Made by a program: the position numbers and the translations under genes
Part shown: piece after piece, positions 41,660 to 51,479 of the stretch
How the letters are laid out: the number at the start of each line of letters is the position of its first letter
Position numbering within the stretch: position 1 is the first letter of the stretch
The notes under the pieces: model-generated
Told to the model about the DNA's origin: nothing
Databases searched by the model: none
Seen by the model: the letters and a program-made list of their open reading frames with translations, nothing else
DNA from: Methylococcales bacterium
GTDB taxonomy: Bacteria > Pseudomonadota > Gammaproteobacteria > Methylococcales > Methylomonadaceae
DNA: 64,000 nucleotides
Assembly: GCA_028715725.1 (NCBI GenBank)
Contig: JAQURG010000011.1
Location: forward strand, 1 to 64,000
Reading direction: 5' to 3'

Positions 41660-42118
41660 ATGAATAAAATTTGCCGCTTTGTTATTACTCTTCTGCTCGG
41701 CTATTTGCCGGCTATTATTAATGCCGTGCCTGTTTTACCTGATTCAGGCTTAATCATGCGTGAAAGCAGTAAAATGCCGGCGATGCCGAAAAAGCCCGCT
41801 GATGCCGGGGTAGAACTGCTTCCTCTTAAAAAACCTATGGCGGTGCAAGACAATCTGCGAGTGTCTGTGAAAAGCTTCAGTTTTAGCGGTAATAGCCATT
41901 TTCCTACGAGCACCTTGCAGTCCCAGCTAGGCGGCTACACCAACCGCGAGCTTGGCTTTGCCGAATTGCAACAAGCCGCCAATGTTATTACCGGGTATTA
42001 TCGAAAAGCAGGGTTTCCAAGCGCCTACGCTTATATACCCGAGCAGACCCTGGAACACGGGCAAGTTGAATTGGCTATTTTTGAAGGAAAAATGGATGAC
42101 GAGCACATTAAAAAATAG
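41660..42118 (+). pseudogene. Truncated FhaC/ShlB-type transporter duplicate (POTRA only)
   Basis: A 152-residue open frame closely similar to the first 150 residues of the complete transporter gene that follows: signal peptide, SGLIMRESSKMP, then one POTRA domain (SFSGNSHFPTSTLQSQLGG). It stops just after DDEHIKK, where the second POTRA and the beta-barrel should begin. A stretch of 54 bases from about 41910 is identical in both copies. It is most simply a tandem-duplication remnant, but the frame and signal peptide are intact, so a small periplasmic POTRA protein could be made. Confidence 0.7.
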
Positions 42119-42232
42119 AGATGAGCACAGCTTTTATGGGGAGAAAAACCTGTTTTCTTACCGCATTAAACAATCAGGCGGTTTTCCGGATTTTTTTCAC
42201 AAACTCTACAGTTACCCAACTAACGTATTCTT

Positions 42233-43954
42233 ATGAACAAAATCTTCCGCTATCATGCCATCACTTTCCTGTTCGGCTATTTACCGGCCGTCATAAACGC
42301 CGCACCCGTTATTCCCAATTCGGGTTTAATCATGCGTGAAAGCAGTAAAATGCCGATGATGCCTAAAAAGCCCGTCGACACAGTGATAGAGCAGCCGCCT
42401 CTTAAAAAACCCATGGCAGTGCAAAGTAATTTGCGGGTCCCCGTGAAAAACTTTAGTTTTAGCGGAAATACCCAATTTCCAACGAGCACCTTGCAGTCCC
42501 AGCTAGGCGGCTACACCAACCGCGAGCTTGGCTTTACCGAATTGCAACAGGCCGCGGCGGTAATTACCGATTATTATCGAAATGCGGGGTTTCTGGTTGC
42601 TTATGCCTATTTACCCGAACAAACCCTGGAAAACGGGCAAGTACAACTGGCTGTTTTTGAAGGACGTCTGGATGATCAGCATTTGAAGGGACAGGGCATC
42701 ACTCTGCTCAACGACACCCGGATTAACAAAGGAGTATTGCAAAAATTCCTGAACACATTGCCTGAAGGCAGCATGATCACTGAAAATAATATGAATGATC
42801 TGAGCTTGCGGCTCAATCAACTGCCGGGAATAAATGCCAAAGTGGTGTTGGCGCCGGGCAAGGAAACAGGCAGTTCATCCTTGGCAGTCAAAGTCAGGGA
42901 GGCACCGGTAATAACCGGTTACGCCTCCACTGATAATTATGGCTTGTATGCTACCGGCTTTTACCGGTTTGATGGTGGAGTAAGCATTAACGATCCTTTC
43001 GGCTGGGGCGATCAACTTAACTTACGCGCCCAAACTACCGAGACAGGAAATGCCGTGGCCGGCTGGGCGGATTACAATATAGCGATTAACGGCTATGGCA
43101 CTCGCCTGGGCGTTAATTTTGCCGAGTTGCATTACAATCTGGGGCGCAGTTTCACTGAGTTACAAGCCGACGGTCTTGCCCGCACTGCCGGAACCACCCT
43201 CTTGCAGCCGCTGTTGCTCAGACGTAACGCGCAACTGACTGGCTTCGCCCATTACGAACACCGCTGGATGCAGGATAATATCAATTTGTTTAACAGTCAT
43301 AACGATCGCGAACTCAACGTCATGAGTTTTTCTTTTGCCGGATCTCTGACCGACTCATGGCTGACAGAAGCGGCAGTGACTCAAGCTTTCATCAATGTTT
43401 CAGCGGGGCAAGTAGACTTCACCGATCATCAGGCGTTTTTACTCAATCAATCCTCAGGTTTAAAGACCAGCGGCGGCTATCACAAATTTAACTGGCTGCT
43501 CAATCGCACGCAGACTATCTGGGGGCCTTTTAGTTTGTATGCCAATTTTCAAGGTCAGATTGCCAGTAAAAATCTGGATACATCCGAGCAAATTTCGCTG
43601 GGCGGTCCTTATAATATTCGCGCGTATCCGGTTGGGGAAGGCAGCGCGGATGAAGGCTGGCAGTTTAATGCCGAGACTCGCTACCGGCTGCCGGTCATTC
43701 CTAATCTGCCGGGTTATTTGCAACTCATCGGATTTATTGATACGGGTTATGCCCGCGTTAACGCCCAGCCCTTACCTGGCGATACCCATAACTCGCAGCA
43801 TTTAACCGGCTACGGCTTTGGCATTAACTGGATGGAAGCCGCCGGTTTCAGTTTACGCACCAGCCTTGCCTGGCGGGACTCCAGCAGTCAACCGGCCGCA
43901 GACCCGAACGCAACAGGGCCTATGGGCTATTTTCAATTGAGCCGGGCGTTTTGA
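42233..43954 (+). CDS. Two-partner secretion outer-membrane transporter (FhaC/ShlB type)
   Basis: Exports the exoprotein encoded upstream. A signal peptide (residues 1-22) is followed by a proline-rich segment, POTRA 1 (SFSGNTQFPTSTLQSQLGG), POTRA 2 (GITLLNDTRINKGVLQKFL to VKVREAP) and a 16-strand type beta-barrel with the ShlB/FhaC/HecB signature including EQISLGGPYNIRAYPVGEGS. The last residues LSRAF end in phenylalanine, the usual outer-membrane assembly signal. The 573 residues are full length. It is the third gene of the locus, after the exoprotein and a truncated copy of itself. Confidence 0.93.
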   Translation: MNKIFRYHAITFLFGYLPAVINAAPVIPNSGLIMRESSKMPMMPKKPVDTVIEQPPLKKPMAVQSNLRVPVKNFSFSGNTQFPTSTLQSQLGGYTNRELGFTELQQAAAVITDYYRNAGFLVAYAYLPEQTLENGQVQLAVFEGRLDDQHLKGQGITLLNDTRINKGVLQKFLNTLPEGSMITENNMNDLSLRLNQLPGINAKVVLAPGKETGSSSLAVKVREAPVITGYASTDNYGLYATGFYRFDGGVSINDPFGWGDQLNLRAQTTETGNAVAGWADYNIAINGYGTRLGVNFAELHYNLGRSFTELQADGLARTAGTTLLQPLLLRRNAQLTGFAHYEHRWMQDNINLFNSHNDRELNVMSFSFAGSLTDSWLTEAAVTQAFINVSAGQVDFTDHQAFLLNQSSGLKTSGGYHKFNWLLNRTQTIWGPFSLYANFQGQIASKNLDTSEQISLGGPYNIRAYPVGEGSADEGWQFNAETRYRLPVIPNLPGYLQLIGFIDTGYARVNAQPLPGDTHNSQHLTGYGFGINWMEAAGFSLRTSLAWRDSSSQPAADPNATGPMGYFQLSRAF

Positions 43955-44010
43955 AGATTAAAATTTTTCAGATTGCGAGATGATGGGCGGATTTTGGATA
44001 ATGCTCAGAC

Positions 44011-44040
44011 CAATGAGCGGCTTTAAAGCGGCTCATTTCC
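44011..44040. terminator. Hairpin between convergent transporter and kinase genes
   Basis: AATGAGC and GCTCATT enclose the inner palindrome GCTTTAAAGC, so almost the whole 26-base stretch pairs, with G-G mismatches. It lies about 57 bases past the transporter stop and 92 past the kinase stop on the other strand. The T-tract is poor. Confidence 0.4.
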
Positions 44041-44131
44041 TTAATACGCATTTCTGTTCATTTCGCTCTGCACATTCACTGTAAAAGCTCAATCAAGGAA
44101 TGGGTGCGCTGCGACTTGCAGTCATCCATTA

Positions 44132-45796
44132 TTAATACAATGTATAGCGGGCTTGTGTCCATGAATACGGACCACTTTGCACCTGTTCAGAAACACTGCC
44201 ATCGTTGTTCAATAATTCGACAGCTTTCGGAAAACGCTGTGCGCTTGCTATGATAGTGACCGTACTGCTGCCGGGAAGGCCTTTAACCGGAACTTTAATT
44301 CCTTTGGGTGGAAATACGAGTTCTTTATTGGCAGGCAGTAACTGATCCGGTTGACGAGGATTAGGGCGTAAAATTGTGACAATGCCCTTGGCATCCCGAT
44401 CAGTAATTCGAACATACATAGGCTGCGTCAATCTAAAGCTCAACTGGAAAGACTCACCATTTTTGTACTCCGGTTTTGACGTTTCTATATGGGCTACGCC
44501 ATCGCTGCTTGTGGAGCTGTAATCAGGCTCACTGCTTATTTGTGCCGGCTTCTGGGCCGGCGCTGTCGGCTCCTCTGCCGGAACAACCTTTTGAACCGGA
44601 ACAGGCGAAGTAATGGGAGCCTGGGTTTGACCCTGGCCGAAAACAGGAGCGGAAATTGGAGTCTGTGGAGATAGCTGGGTAACTGCAGAAGGCTGAGGTT
44701 GATCAATTTCGGGTGGAGATATTGGCTCGTTTGCTCTCCAAAATAACGCCAGCCCTGCAATAATAAGCAGGCAGCCGCCGATACCCAGATATTTCAGCCA
44801 CGGCGTTTTAACCGGCCGTAATTTATCCAGCAATTCATTAATACTGCCGGTGCGCTGGTCCCTTTCGAAGGCTAAGGCCTCGTTCAGAGCTTCCATTTGC
44901 CGATGATTTAAACCTTTTATCGGAGCGGCTTTATGAATTTTCTGCCTGTAAAATTGTTTACCCGTCAGTATTTCATAGATCACGCACCCGAACGCATAGA
45001 TATCATCACGGGCATCGGGCGGATAATCCCGTTGCATTTCGGGTGAGGCATAGGCCACCGTTAATGCGCCCAGTTCATGCCCGCCAAATTTGGTTTCATC
45101 CCCCTTATTTTCGTTAATCTTGGAAGCAATGCCAAAATCCAGCACTTTTACGAGGCCATCATCAGTGATAAAGACATTCCCGGGCTTGATGTCACGGTGT
45201 ACGATATTGTTTTCATGCGCGTAAGCCAGCGCATTGCCTATGCCTTCAATGATGAACCATGCTTGAGCCAGACTCATCGGCGTACCCTTAAGGTAATCGC
45301 CAAGCGTTTTTCCGGTAAGGTATTCCATGGTCATATAAACTATCGGACCATCCCTGTCAAAGCCGTGAACCTTGATAATGTTCGGGCAATTCGACAGCAT
45401 TTTGGTTCTGTCAAAGTCGCTGTATAAAGACCTGACCAACTGTTTGTTTTCTGATAACTCAGGTTTCAATACCTTGATGGCAACATAAGGGTCGCGGGCT
45501 TCCACTTCCTCCCAGACTTTATTCAGCGCCTTAAAAACCGTTCCCATGCCCCCTTCGCCCAATAAGGCGACCAGTTCGAAGGTATCTTTAATAATGCTGC
45601 CAATCCCTAACTCAACTCCGGCAATAGAACCTGTATCAGTATAACTTCTTGTTACATGAGTCGTTTGTTCGAAAACTGACTCTCTTTGTGATGATATATC
45701 GCGCAGCCTCGAATTCAGCGCCGACCCGCTATCGGGTTCTCCCGTATTAATAAGAGTGGCATCGTTATCATTAGGGGCAGGCGGCTTTTCGCTCAT
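44132..45796 (-). CDS. Hanks-type Ser/Thr protein kinase with DUF4384 tail
   Basis: A 554-residue membrane kinase. The cytoplasmic kinase domain (about 68-330) keeps its key residues: GEGGMG loop 80-85, Lys108 in AIKVLK, HRDIKPGN 200-207 and DFG 220-222, so it should be active. A transmembrane helix lies at 334-353, then a proline/glutamine-rich linker and a DUF4384-like domain (about 435-540) with the phrase LTQPMYVRITDRDAKG, which would be periplasmic. It belongs to a PpkA-like group often found with type VI genes. A close paralog lies at the other end of the block near 53-54.7 kb. It ends the minus-strand gene array. Confidence 0.9.
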   Translation of the reverse strand: MSEKPPAPNDNDATLINTGEPDSGSALNSRLRDISSQRESVFEQTTHVTRSYTDTGSIAGVELGIGSIIKDTFELVALLGEGGMGTVFKALNKVWEEVEARDPYVAIKVLKPELSENKQLVRSLYSDFDRTKMLSNCPNIIKVHGFDRDGPIVYMTMEYLTGKTLGDYLKGTPMSLAQAWFIIEGIGNALAYAHENNIVHRDIKPGNVFITDDGLVKVLDFGIASKINENKGDETKFGGHELGALTVAYASPEMQRDYPPDARDDIYAFGCVIYEILTGKQFYRQKIHKAAPIKGLNHRQMEALNEALAFERDQRTGSINELLDKLRPVKTPWLKYLGIGGCLLIIAGLALFWRANEPISPPEIDQPQPSAVTQLSPQTPISAPVFGQGQTQAPITSPVPVQKVVPAEEPTAPAQKPAQISSEPDYSSTSSDGVAHIETSKPEYKNGESFQLSFRLTQPMYVRITDRDAKGIVTILRPNPRQPDQLLPANKELVFPPKGIKVPVKGLPGSSTVTIIASAQRFPKAVELLNNDGSVSEQVQSGPYSWTQARYTLY

Positions 45797-45884
45797 GAAA
45801 GAATCTGCCGCTTTAAATGGGATAGGTAAAAATAATTATCAAGGAATACATTATCTGGCCATTTCCTGTAACGTTCGGAGTCAT

Positions 45885-46499
45885 CTATTTTGTGGCGATA
45901 ATGCGCACCCGCCGATTAACTTCGCTTTCCGGATTTTTAGAGTCAAGCAAATCGGTTTTACCCTTGCCGAGAATCTGGATACGGGAAGGTTCTATATGAA
46001 ATGTATCCACTAAATAACGTTTTACTGACTTTGCGCGTTCTTCAGACAGATTTTTGTTATAAGCCTGGCTGCCGACAGCATCGGTATGACCTTCCACAAT
46101 AAAGTCCAGATTTTGCAGTTTATCAGAAGCTAACGCTTCGCCCACCGGCTTAAGTTGAGTCTTCGCTATTTCCGTTAATTCTGCCGAATCATAGCCGAAG
46201 AAAATTCCCATCGATATAGCCGACTCGGTATTAGCTTTTTGCAGCGCTTTATTAAATGTTTTCTTAATCTTCTTTTTATTGATCTTGGGGTTCGCTTCAA
46301 GATTGCTCATATCGATAGAGCGGGATTTGCCTATTTGCCCTTCGTAGTTGTCATCGCCCGCTTCAGCAGCCGGCTTGAGAGCTTCAATGACCTGATCGGC
46401 CGAAGGCGTGTTTCTGCCAAAATTAATTTCATCGGCATAAACGATCCTGGCAAGAGCCATTGTGCCGAACAGACAAAGCAAGAGGTGTTGAGCTTTCAT
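45885..46499 (-). CDS. OmpA-like peptidoglycan-associated protein
   Basis: A 204-residue exported protein with a signal peptide ending near VYA (about residue 22) and a C-terminal OmpA domain: SMGIFFGYDSAELTE, FIVEGHTDAVGSQAYNKNLS and SEERAKSVKRYLV, ending NRRVRIIA. The conserved Asp and Arg that hold diaminopimelate are present. A longer frame begins 13 codons earlier, but the ATG at 46499 has GGAG seven bases upstream. In this setting it may anchor a secretion assembly to peptidoglycan. No beta-barrel is present. Confidence 0.85.
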   Translation of the reverse strand: MKAQHLLLCLFGTMALARIVYADEINFGRNTPSADQVIEALKPAAEAGDDNYEGQIGKSRSIDMSNLEANPKINKKKIKKTFNKALQKANTESAISMGIFFGYDSAELTEIAKTQLKPVGEALASDKLQNLDFIVEGHTDAVGSQAYNKNLSEERAKSVKRYLVDTFHIEPSRIQILGKGKTDLLDSKNPESEVNRRVRIIATK

Positions 46500-46812
46500 A
46501 AAAAACTCCAAGGAAATATTAAATAAAAAGAACTGCAAGATACTCGTTCACTTAACTGAATACATTATCAGCCCATCAACGGTATTAAAACTTTCTGCCT
46601 GGTTTACAGCTTCTTACCATAGAGCGCTGTTGATTTCAAAAATTCCAATAAATATAATTTGGCATTGGTTTTTTATGCCAAAGTAATTAATCCGCTATAA
46701 ATAATCTTATCAGGCAGCTGCGGAGAGACACGCGTAGTCAAGTTAGATTATACATAAATCCCTTTAAATAATTACACAATGATAATCATGCAAGGAAAAT
46801 GGTATTATTTGG
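46500..46812. other. Intergenic region with a small hairpin
   Basis: About 310 AT-rich bases between the OmpA-like gene and the FHA-transglycosylase gene. TTTGGCAT at 46658-46665 and ATGCCAAA at 46675-46682 are complementary around a nine-base loop. The element could end the upstream minus-strand transcript weakly. The rest shows nothing recognisable. Confidence 0.35.
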
Positions 46813-48483
46813 CTATCCGTCCTTTTCGCTTTGCTCGATGGCGAGCACGGACAGAGGGGAAATGAATTTAAAGCCGAAATGCCTCGGGTCTTCGCCAATG
46901 ACCGCCGCAGAGAATATATAAAAGACATAATCATAAGTCTCTTTAGGTATTTGATACTGCTGAATAAATTTCCAAAAATTCTTGTCGCGCGGATTGTCGG
47001 GCATTTTCTTGATCATGCTTCTCACCCGGTTATGCCCATAGTTATAGCTTGCTATGACCAGCAAACCGGAAGCCTGAGCTTCGGTGCTGTAAATATATTT
47101 CAGGTACTTTGACGCAGCTTGTGTGGCTTTTTTGAAGTCGAACCGGAAGTCCTGTTCATCATATTCCCTGACATTAGCCAGCGGGCCTGCTGAAAGCCCA
47201 TATTCCTGGCCGGTTGTCGCCAGAAACTGCCATGCGCCCTTTGCTATGCCGTAAGGAGTTTCGGGGCCAATCGCCTGGGTATCGTAATTACTCTCCTGAA
47301 GCGGCAAATAAAGAAAATACTGCGGCAGACCCTCTTCTTCCAACGCAGACATCACTTCAGGCGCATAATTGTTTTTCTCCATTCGCTCCATCGCACGCTG
47401 CATTCTTGATGAATTTTGCCAGTATTTGATGTAGCGGCTGACTTCCTCCGCAAAACCATCAGGCAGCTCCAGTTCACTCTCACCAAAGCCTCTGGCCACC
47501 TTGATTATCAAATCCTCTTCATAACTCGCATCACTGGGAAATCTGAGCCGAAAAGAGGTAGCTTCCTTTACATATTGCTGATACCTGGCATTCATACTTT
47601 TCAGTTTTTTCTTTTCCTGCGCTACGCGTTCCTTTTCTGCGGCAATTTTCTGCTGCTCGGCTTTAATTCTTTCCTGCTCTACCTTCAGCTTTTGACTCAT
47701 TACAGCCTGCAAAGTTTGCTCCAGCATCTGCGCGCTTTGATCTATCATGACCTCTGACTTGGCCATACTGACTTCCAGCGTCTTAATGTCATAGAACATA
47801 TCAATCGCCAGGGCGCGCGCATTGGCAAGCGCTATCTGCTGATAAGTCACCAGCGCGGCGGACAGTACAAATAAAGCGCCCAATATCCAAATGGCTTTAT
47901 GGTATTTTTTGCCTCGTATAGTCCGGTCTTCATGGATCAGCGTACGCACCATACGGGTGTAATCGCCGGAATCCTCGGCCTCTTCTTCAGCCAGCAAGCG
48001 GGCTTTTATGGCCGCTTTGGATAAATTTCTGTGAATGTCCTGATAAGAAGTCTCTGGTGAAGCGGGAGCGTCTTTTACAGGCAATTCCGTTGTTTCCTGT
48101 TGATCAGTGGACTGAATGTTCAGGGCAATCCCGGATTTGCCTAACAAGACTGAAACCGGTAAGTTTAATTTAGACTTACGCTTAACCAGCTTACCCTGGA
48201 TATAAATGCCGTTGGCGCTGTTCAAATCATAAATCCACCAATCCCGGTTTTCGCATTTAACTTCAAGATGATGCCGGCTGACTTCCTTGCTGTGGATGAC
48301 TATATCATTATCCGGTGATCGCCCTGCGGTGAAACCCTGCGTAAAAAAGAACTCGTTCGCGGCTTTTCCATACGCATCTACCAGATTTACGCGCAACCCC
48401 GTCTGAAACACAACAGTGCGATCTGAGTCCAGTTCCTGCTGTTGGGCTCCTAGCGGCATAATGACGGTTTTATCGTCCTGCAT
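46813..48483 (-). CDS. FHA domain and SLT transglycosylase fusion membrane protein
   Basis: A 556-residue single-span protein. An FHA phosphothreonine-binding domain (about 30-125) has GRSPDNDIVI at 54-63, SRHH at 69-72 and NSANGIYI. A transmembrane helix lies at about 197-216 and a lysine/glutamate-rich coiled coil at 235-305. A lytic transglycosylase-like domain (about 370-540) has LQESNYD with the likely catalytic Glu397, then GAWQF and ASYNYG. The topology puts FHA in the cytoplasm and the transglycosylase in the periplasm. With two Ser/Thr kinases nearby it is a plausible phosphorylation-controlled wall-opening enzyme. The ATG at 48483 has GAGGA upstream. Confidence 0.87.
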   Translation of the reverse strand: MQDDKTVIMPLGAQQQELDSDRTVVFQTGLRVNLVDAYGKAANEFFFTQGFTAGRSPDNDIVIHSKEVSRHHLEVKCENRDWWIYDLNSANGIYIQGKLVKRKSKLNLPVSVLLGKSGIALNIQSTDQQETTELPVKDAPASPETSYQDIHRNLSKAAIKARLLAEEEAEDSGDYTRMVRTLIHEDRTIRGKKYHKAIWILGALFVLSAALVTYQQIALANARALAIDMFYDIKTLEVSMAKSEVMIDQSAQMLEQTLQAVMSQKLKVEQERIKAEQQKIAAEKERVAQEKKKLKSMNARYQQYVKEATSFRLRFPSDASYEEDLIIKVARGFGESELELPDGFAEEVSRYIKYWQNSSRMQRAMERMEKNNYAPEVMSALEEEGLPQYFLYLPLQESNYDTQAIGPETPYGIAKGAWQFLATTGQEYGLSAGPLANVREYDEQDFRFDFKKATQAASKYLKYIYSTEAQASGLLVIASYNYGHNRVRSMIKKMPDNPRDKNFWKFIQQYQIPKETYDYVFYIFSAAVIGEDPRHFGFKFISPLSVLAIEQSEKDG

Positions 48484-48519
48484 GAAATCCTCTTGATTAG
48501 AACGCAACCAAACCTTTAA

Positions 48520-49773
48520 TCATAAAAGCAACTTCTGCTGTTTTTTACCCACAGCCCGAGTTTCAAACAGGTGCGTCTTTGGCTGCATCAACGCCAGCTC
48601 CAAAGCGGCCGCCTGACGTTGACGCTGTTTACCAGATATCAACACGGACTGACATTGAGACTCGCTAACCGGTTTTCCTGATAAATAACGAACGCCGGGT
48701 AAAAAATTGTGTTGGTGCTGCTTCCACCAATGCTCTATCAATAGCGGGTCTGGACATGGCAAATCCTCGTCCGGGTCCATAGCGACCTTCTCATCTTCCG
48801 GGTTTTCTGTTGGGCCGGTCGCAAAATTCTCCGGCAACTTGCCTTCCAAATCTTCATAGGCAATGTCCACACCGCTGATAAAACTAAAGGATTCTCCGGC
48901 AATCCTTGCCAGTTTCGGCGATTCCATTTGCTTGAGTAACCAGGGTATGTAGCCTGGATCGCCCGCTATACCGGCGCCTATGATTGCCTCCCTGATTCTA
49001 TCCTCACTTTGCGCCTGTATTTTTAATAAGGCTTTGACCTGCTGAAGGTCAAGTACGCGAAGAGCCACAGACATTGCTTTAACAGAGAAATCTGAGCCCT
49101 CAATAATCCTGGTGTGCAGTGAAGATAAAGCCTTGCCTCGTCCACCTAAAAGCACAGCTGACCATGCCGCCCAAAACCCAATGGCGGTATCCTGATGGCT
49201 AACCTGTTCCAGCAATATGGATTTCAGATCAACCCGTCCCAGTTCGCCGGCAGCTCTCAGCGCACGAGCTCTCAGTTGAAAATTATCATTGTGAATGGCC
49301 TCATCAAGATATTTACCCGGATCAACTCGATGAATTGCGCATGCAGCAATTCCTGCTTGCCGCCATAGCGGATTTTTTGAAACCAGCAACCCGTTAACTT
49401 TTCCCTGTAGATGATGGGGTTCCACCCACCCGAATGCGGAAATAAGTCCGGTTAAAGTCTCCGGCGCTTCTTCAGCGACCTGATAAACCTTGTCAATCCG
49501 CTCAATATGACTCCCTTCCAGGGCCAGGACAGCGGCGGCAAAAACTTCTCCGCGCTCTTTAAATTCCAGATTATGACGACAAGCCTCCCAACCATAATCA
49601 CCGGCAATCCTGAGGCCGTCGATATGCGCTTCGACACGCCCATCCAGTTTAGCCAGATCTTTTAAGTTATAGTGTGGAGCATAAATCGCGTTATGCCTTA
49701 ACAACCAAAGAAATGCCGCTTCTTCAGCATGCTGGTCAATAATATGCGGAATAACCGGTGGAGTTTGCATCAT
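48520..49773 (-). CDS. TIGR02270-family HEAT-like repeat protein
   Basis: A 417-residue soluble protein built of alpha-helical repeats. It begins MMQTPPVIPHIIDQHAEEAAFLW and contains FKERGEVFAAAVLALE, PLWRQAGIAACAIHRVDP and LRARALRAAGELGR, which match the TIGR02270 family found with type VI secretion clusters. Its biochemical role is unknown; helical repeat proteins of this kind usually act as scaffolds. It lies between the sheath-like and the FHA-transglycosylase genes on the same strand. Confidence 0.8.
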   Translation of the reverse strand: MMQTPPVIPHIIDQHAEEAAFLWLLRHNAIYAPHYNLKDLAKLDGRVEAHIDGLRIAGDYGWEACRHNLEFKERGEVFAAAVLALEGSHIERIDKVYQVAEEAPETLTGLISAFGWVEPHHLQGKVNGLLVSKNPLWRQAGIAACAIHRVDPGKYLDEAIHNDNFQLRARALRAAGELGRVDLKSILLEQVSHQDTAIGFWAAWSAVLLGGRGKALSSLHTRIIEGSDFSVKAMSVALRVLDLQQVKALLKIQAQSEDRIREAIIGAGIAGDPGYIPWLLKQMESPKLARIAGESFSFISGVDIAYEDLEGKLPENFATGPTENPEDEKVAMDPDEDLPCPDPLLIEHWWKQHQHNFLPGVRYLSGKPVSESQCQSVLISGKQRQRQAAALELALMQPKTHLFETRAVGKKQQKLLL

Positions 49774-49869
49774 CGTATCAGTGTCTTATAAAGATAATCC
49801 GGTAAAAGCTTATTCTGTACCCATAAGATAATAATTGGCAATGCTAACAGTCGCTTCCATCGGTTAAAT

Positions 49870-51368
49870 TTACGTATCCCACGGCCCGGCCAAGGCCTTT
49901 AGCGGTTCTGCCACGGACTGAAACCTGGCCAGAAGCACGATGTTACTGCTGCGGTGACTGATAAACGGCATGATGCCCTGATTCAGAACCTTTTCCATTG
50001 CCCGGTCGCTCAAACAAACCTCTGCGCAAGGCTGCAATAGGGATTCGCCGTGTTGTTTGAGAATGTATGCCGGAAGATCGTCGATTTGCAAATTATCGCC
50101 GAGCTGCATCGACCAGCCCCATTCGCTGAAGGAACGGCCAATCAATAAGGCGCAATAAAACGCAGAATTACCCCATAAGAAAGCCTGATGCGGTTCTTGT
50201 GCGAGCGGCATTTCCTTGAAGTCGAAGCACTCCGCTGGATCGGTATCGCGACCATACGGCAAGCGTAATAAAATCCGCGGCAGCGCCAAGCCAATCCAGG
50301 AGGCTATAGGGCTTTGCCTGAGCGCATGCCAGCGTTTTTTCGCTTCAGGCGCCAATTCCTCCAGATCATGCGGAGACTCGGCCAATGACCTGCAACCCAG
50401 CAAATCTGGATCGGCTTCCGCAATAAACGGACATCCCACATGAGGCGCCAAGATCCCGCAGGCCGCAAGCAGCGCCGCATCTTCGGCGCTACCGCCGAAA
50501 CGATAATTTCCGATCAGCAGCGACCAGGGCTCGCTGCCGAAGCTCGCGCCCACCAACTGGCGATACAATCCGGATTCGGTCAGATTTTCTCCGGCCTCGC
50601 TCAATTCTGCCAATAGCTGCTCTTTCGTGATATCCAAAATATGCAGCGATAACGCTATCAGACCTGTCACGAGCATTTGCAACGAGCGCCAGCACGCTTC
50701 AAGCGCCTGAAAATCCGGATGATGCAGTAGTTTGCGCATTTTGGCGCTTAATGCATCATCCATGGCCTTCAAATAAACATCCTTGAATAGCGGCGCGTCG
50801 GGAACGATATACTGGGCAATGATAGTCTTGATATAGCTTGCGGCGGCGTTTTTTGCCTGCTGCTTAGCGGAATCTTCAAAATTCGCGGTGCAATCGCCGA
50901 GCAGGCGTTCCAGCGTGGAAACGTCGTCTTCCGGTTTTGCCTTGCTTTCTTCCTCTGCCGCAGCCTCGTCCGCGATAGCAAGATGAGTGCAGTTGTTCGG
51001 CCGCCTCCGTAAAAGTGGCGGGATTGCCCAAACGCTCGCGTATATCCGCCAGCCCCTGAAACAGTTCCAGTTTTCGAAACAGCGCATCCGGATGAAAATC
51101 TTCCATCCGGTGAAACGTTAAATCGATTGCCGACGCAGTATCCTGATCCAATTGAATATGAAGCCGCGGAGCAATTTTTGACATGGTTTGATCGAAATTG
51201 TCGATATCGACCTGGAATACGTTCTGTCTTTTGCTGATGGCCGGCTGGCGCTTTCCCCCCGAAAGCCCGCTTCCGCTGAAATCTCCAAGTATCAGGATGC
51301 GCATTGCCTCATCCTCGGATCTTCTCGAATTCAAAGTTGATTTCAGCCCAGCCATTTGAAAGTGTCAT
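49870..51368 (-). pseudogene. TssB-TssC fused type VI sheath-like gene, two frameshifts
   Basis: Three frames together make one protein of about 500 residues. It starts at the ATG at 51368 (MTLSNGWAEINFEFEK), shifts near 51325 to SEDEAMRILILGDFSGSG and the TssB-like domain (HPDALFRKLELFQGL, NPATFTEAAEQLH), then shifts near 50985 to LAIADEAAAEEESKAK and a TssC-like domain (ALEACWRSLQMLV, LIGNYRFGGSAEDAALLAACG, LLRLPYGRDTDP). Separate TssB and TssC form the contractile sheath; here they are joined in one reading unit. One-base changes repair both breaks, so sequencing error is as likely as true decay. The longest single frame, 49870-51087, gives only the TssC-like part. Confidence 0.75.
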
Positions 51369-51479
51369 CGAGTCGTTCCGCCATAACCGTCCCCATCAGT
51401 CTTGTAGATGATGCGCTACATACGCGCCCTAAACCCAACCCGTAACAAAAAAACATCAAAAACCAGCAAAAACTTGCCA

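Noticed and set aside
45077-45427. 116-codon plus-strand frame inside the first kinase gene
   Set aside because: Antisense to conserved kinase motifs, and the same shadow appears in the paralog at 53977, as expected from shared sequence.
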